DNA of 45,374 nt from positions 1-45,374 of the forward strand of contig JAUSAU010000093.1 in the NCBI GenBank assembly GCA_030652345.1, written 5' to 3'. The translations under genes were made by a program, and so were the position numbers. The number at the start of each line of letters is the position of its first letter. The stretch's first letter is position 1. Below the pieces are notes generated by a model, which had not been told where the DNA came from, searched no databases, and worked only from the letters and a program-made list of their open reading frames with translations. Source of the stretch: Coriobacteriia bacterium. GTDB taxonomy: Bacteria > Actinomycetota > Coriobacteriia > Anaerosomatales > PALSA-660. Positions 44,700 through 45,374 of this stretch are shown in pieces.

Positions 44700-44705
44700 T
44701 ACAAT
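44700..44705 (+). promoter_or_regulatory. -10 element of the helicase gene
   Basis: TACAAT matches the -10 consensus at five of six bases. The expected transcription start (about 44712) is only a few bases before ATG 44715, and no Shine-Dalgarno sequence is present, so the mRNA may be leaderless. No clear -35 was found. Confidence 0.5.
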
Positions 44706-44714
44706 AGTTCTTCT

Positions 44715-45374
44715 ATGAAAACAGACTTGAGCGACCTCAACCCCGCCCAGCGTGATGCCGTCGTGACGACTGAGGGACCACTCCTCGTACTCGCCGGCGC
44801 AGGCTCGGGCAAGACGCGCGTACTGACGTACCGCGTAGCACATATCGTCGGCGATCTCGCCGTCGATCCGCATCGCATACTCGCGATCACGTTCACCAAC
44901 AAGGCAGCGGCGGAGATGCGCGAACGCCTCCACGCCATCGCCGGGCCGGCGTCGCGGGCGATGTGGGTCATGACGTTCCACGCGTTCTGTGTGCGCATCC
45001 TGCGTCGTGAGGCCGGACTCCTCGGGTACGGGACGTCCTTCTCGATCTATGACGAGGACGATCGCAAGCGGATGATGGCCTCCGTCATCGCGGGTCTCGA
45101 TATCGACCCCAAGCGCTTCCCCGTCTCGACGTTCGTGGGCCGGATCTCGTCGGCGAAGAACGAGCTGCTCTCGCCGGAAGCGTATGCGGAGAAGGCGGCG
45201 ACTCCTCCCGAGAAGATGACGGCGCGGGTCTATCCCGAGTATGAGCGCCGCATCCGCGAGGCGAATGCCATGGACTTCGACGACCTGCTGTTCAACGTCG
45301 TGAAGCTCTTCCGCGACCATCCGGATGCGCTCGCCCGCTGGCAGGGCCGCTTCAGCTATCTCATGGTCGACGAG
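44715..45374 (+). CDS. pcrA: UvrD/PcrA-type DNA helicase, N-terminal part (cut by window end)
   Basis: The first 220 residues of a superfamily 1 3'-5' helicase are present. The Q motif LNPAQRDAV, motif I LAGAGSGKTRV (28-34 core), motif Ia AITFTNKAAAEMRER and TFHAFCVRIL follow in order. DFDDLL and the start of motif II (LMVDE) end the window. PcrA/UvrD enzymes unwind DNA in repair and remove RecA or stalled polymerase. Which paralogue this is cannot be told without the C-terminus. Confidence 0.95.
   Translation, partial: MKTDLSDLNPAQRDAVVTTEGPLLVLAGAGSGKTRVLTYRVAHIVGDLAVDPHRILAITFTNKAAAEMRERLHAIAGPASRAMWVMTFHAFCVRILRREAGLLGYGTSFSIYDEDDRKRMMASVIAGLDIDPKRFPVSTFVGRISSAKNELLSPEAYAEKAATPPEKMTARVYPEYERRIREANAMDFDDLLFNVVKLFRDHPDALARWQGRFSYLMVDE

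Noticed and set aside
43212..45320. 702-codon minus-strand open frame opposite chorismate mutase, DAHP synthase and the helicase
   Set aside because: It crosses three well-supported + strand genes and their promoters, and has no recognisable motifs.

Overview
The window is a gene-dense, GC-rich bacterial chromosome segment, nearly all on the + strand. It has actinobacterial ribosomal-protein and EcfA1-EcfA2-EcfT-TruA-L13-S9 order, a CIRCE-controlled groE, cell-wall-binding-repeat-2 secreted proteins, a CBS-free GuaB3-type IMP dehydrogenase, a RimI-TsaD fusion and a nine-gene V/A-type ATPase in place of an F-type operon. I infer an Actinomycetota member near Coriobacteriia, probably an anaerobic environmental lineage. 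This placement is inference; no rRNA or tRNA lies in the window.

Layout. 1-8452: distal spc and alpha operons (S8 end, L6, L18, S5, L30, L15, SecY, Adk, Map, IF-1, L36, S13, S11, S4, RpoA, L17). 8546-12769: ECF transporter energizing module, TruA, L13, S9. 12925-16486: GlmM and GlmS, with a glmS ribozyme between them. 16492-20156: AcpS, the bifunctional NAD(P)HX repair enzyme, a two-CBS protein and alanine racemase. 20417-28978: V/A-ATPase operon behind a hairpin-rich leader. 29175-29522 (minus): small unknown protein. 29687-33785: nitroreductase, family 4 uracil-DNA glycosylase, TsaE, TsaB and RimI-TsaD, tightly overlapped. 34009-35991: groES-groEL behind a promoter and CIRCE. 36143-38401: GT4 glycosyltransferase and YchF. 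38483-40153 (minus): secreted amidase with cell-wall-binding repeats. 40481-44336: GuaB3, GuaA, chorismate mutase and DAHP synthase. 44428-44634: a small zinc-ribbon protein. 44715 to the end: UvrD/PcrA-type helicase, cut by the window edge.

How it fits together. The content is mostly housekeeping: translation, secretion, wall precursor supply (GlmM, GlmS, Alr), tRNA t6A37 synthesis (TsaE, TsaB, TsaD), ion-motive ATPase, chaperonin, GMP synthesis and aromatic entry. The less ordinary part is the RNA layer. A glmS self-cleaving ribozyme is recognisable by its core sequence and pairings. The V-ATPase, rplM, glmM and guaB3 genes have structured leaders. Operon ends carry long GC-rich hairpins, most without a U-tract. 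I saw no mobile element, CRISPR array, tRNA, rRNA or phage gene.
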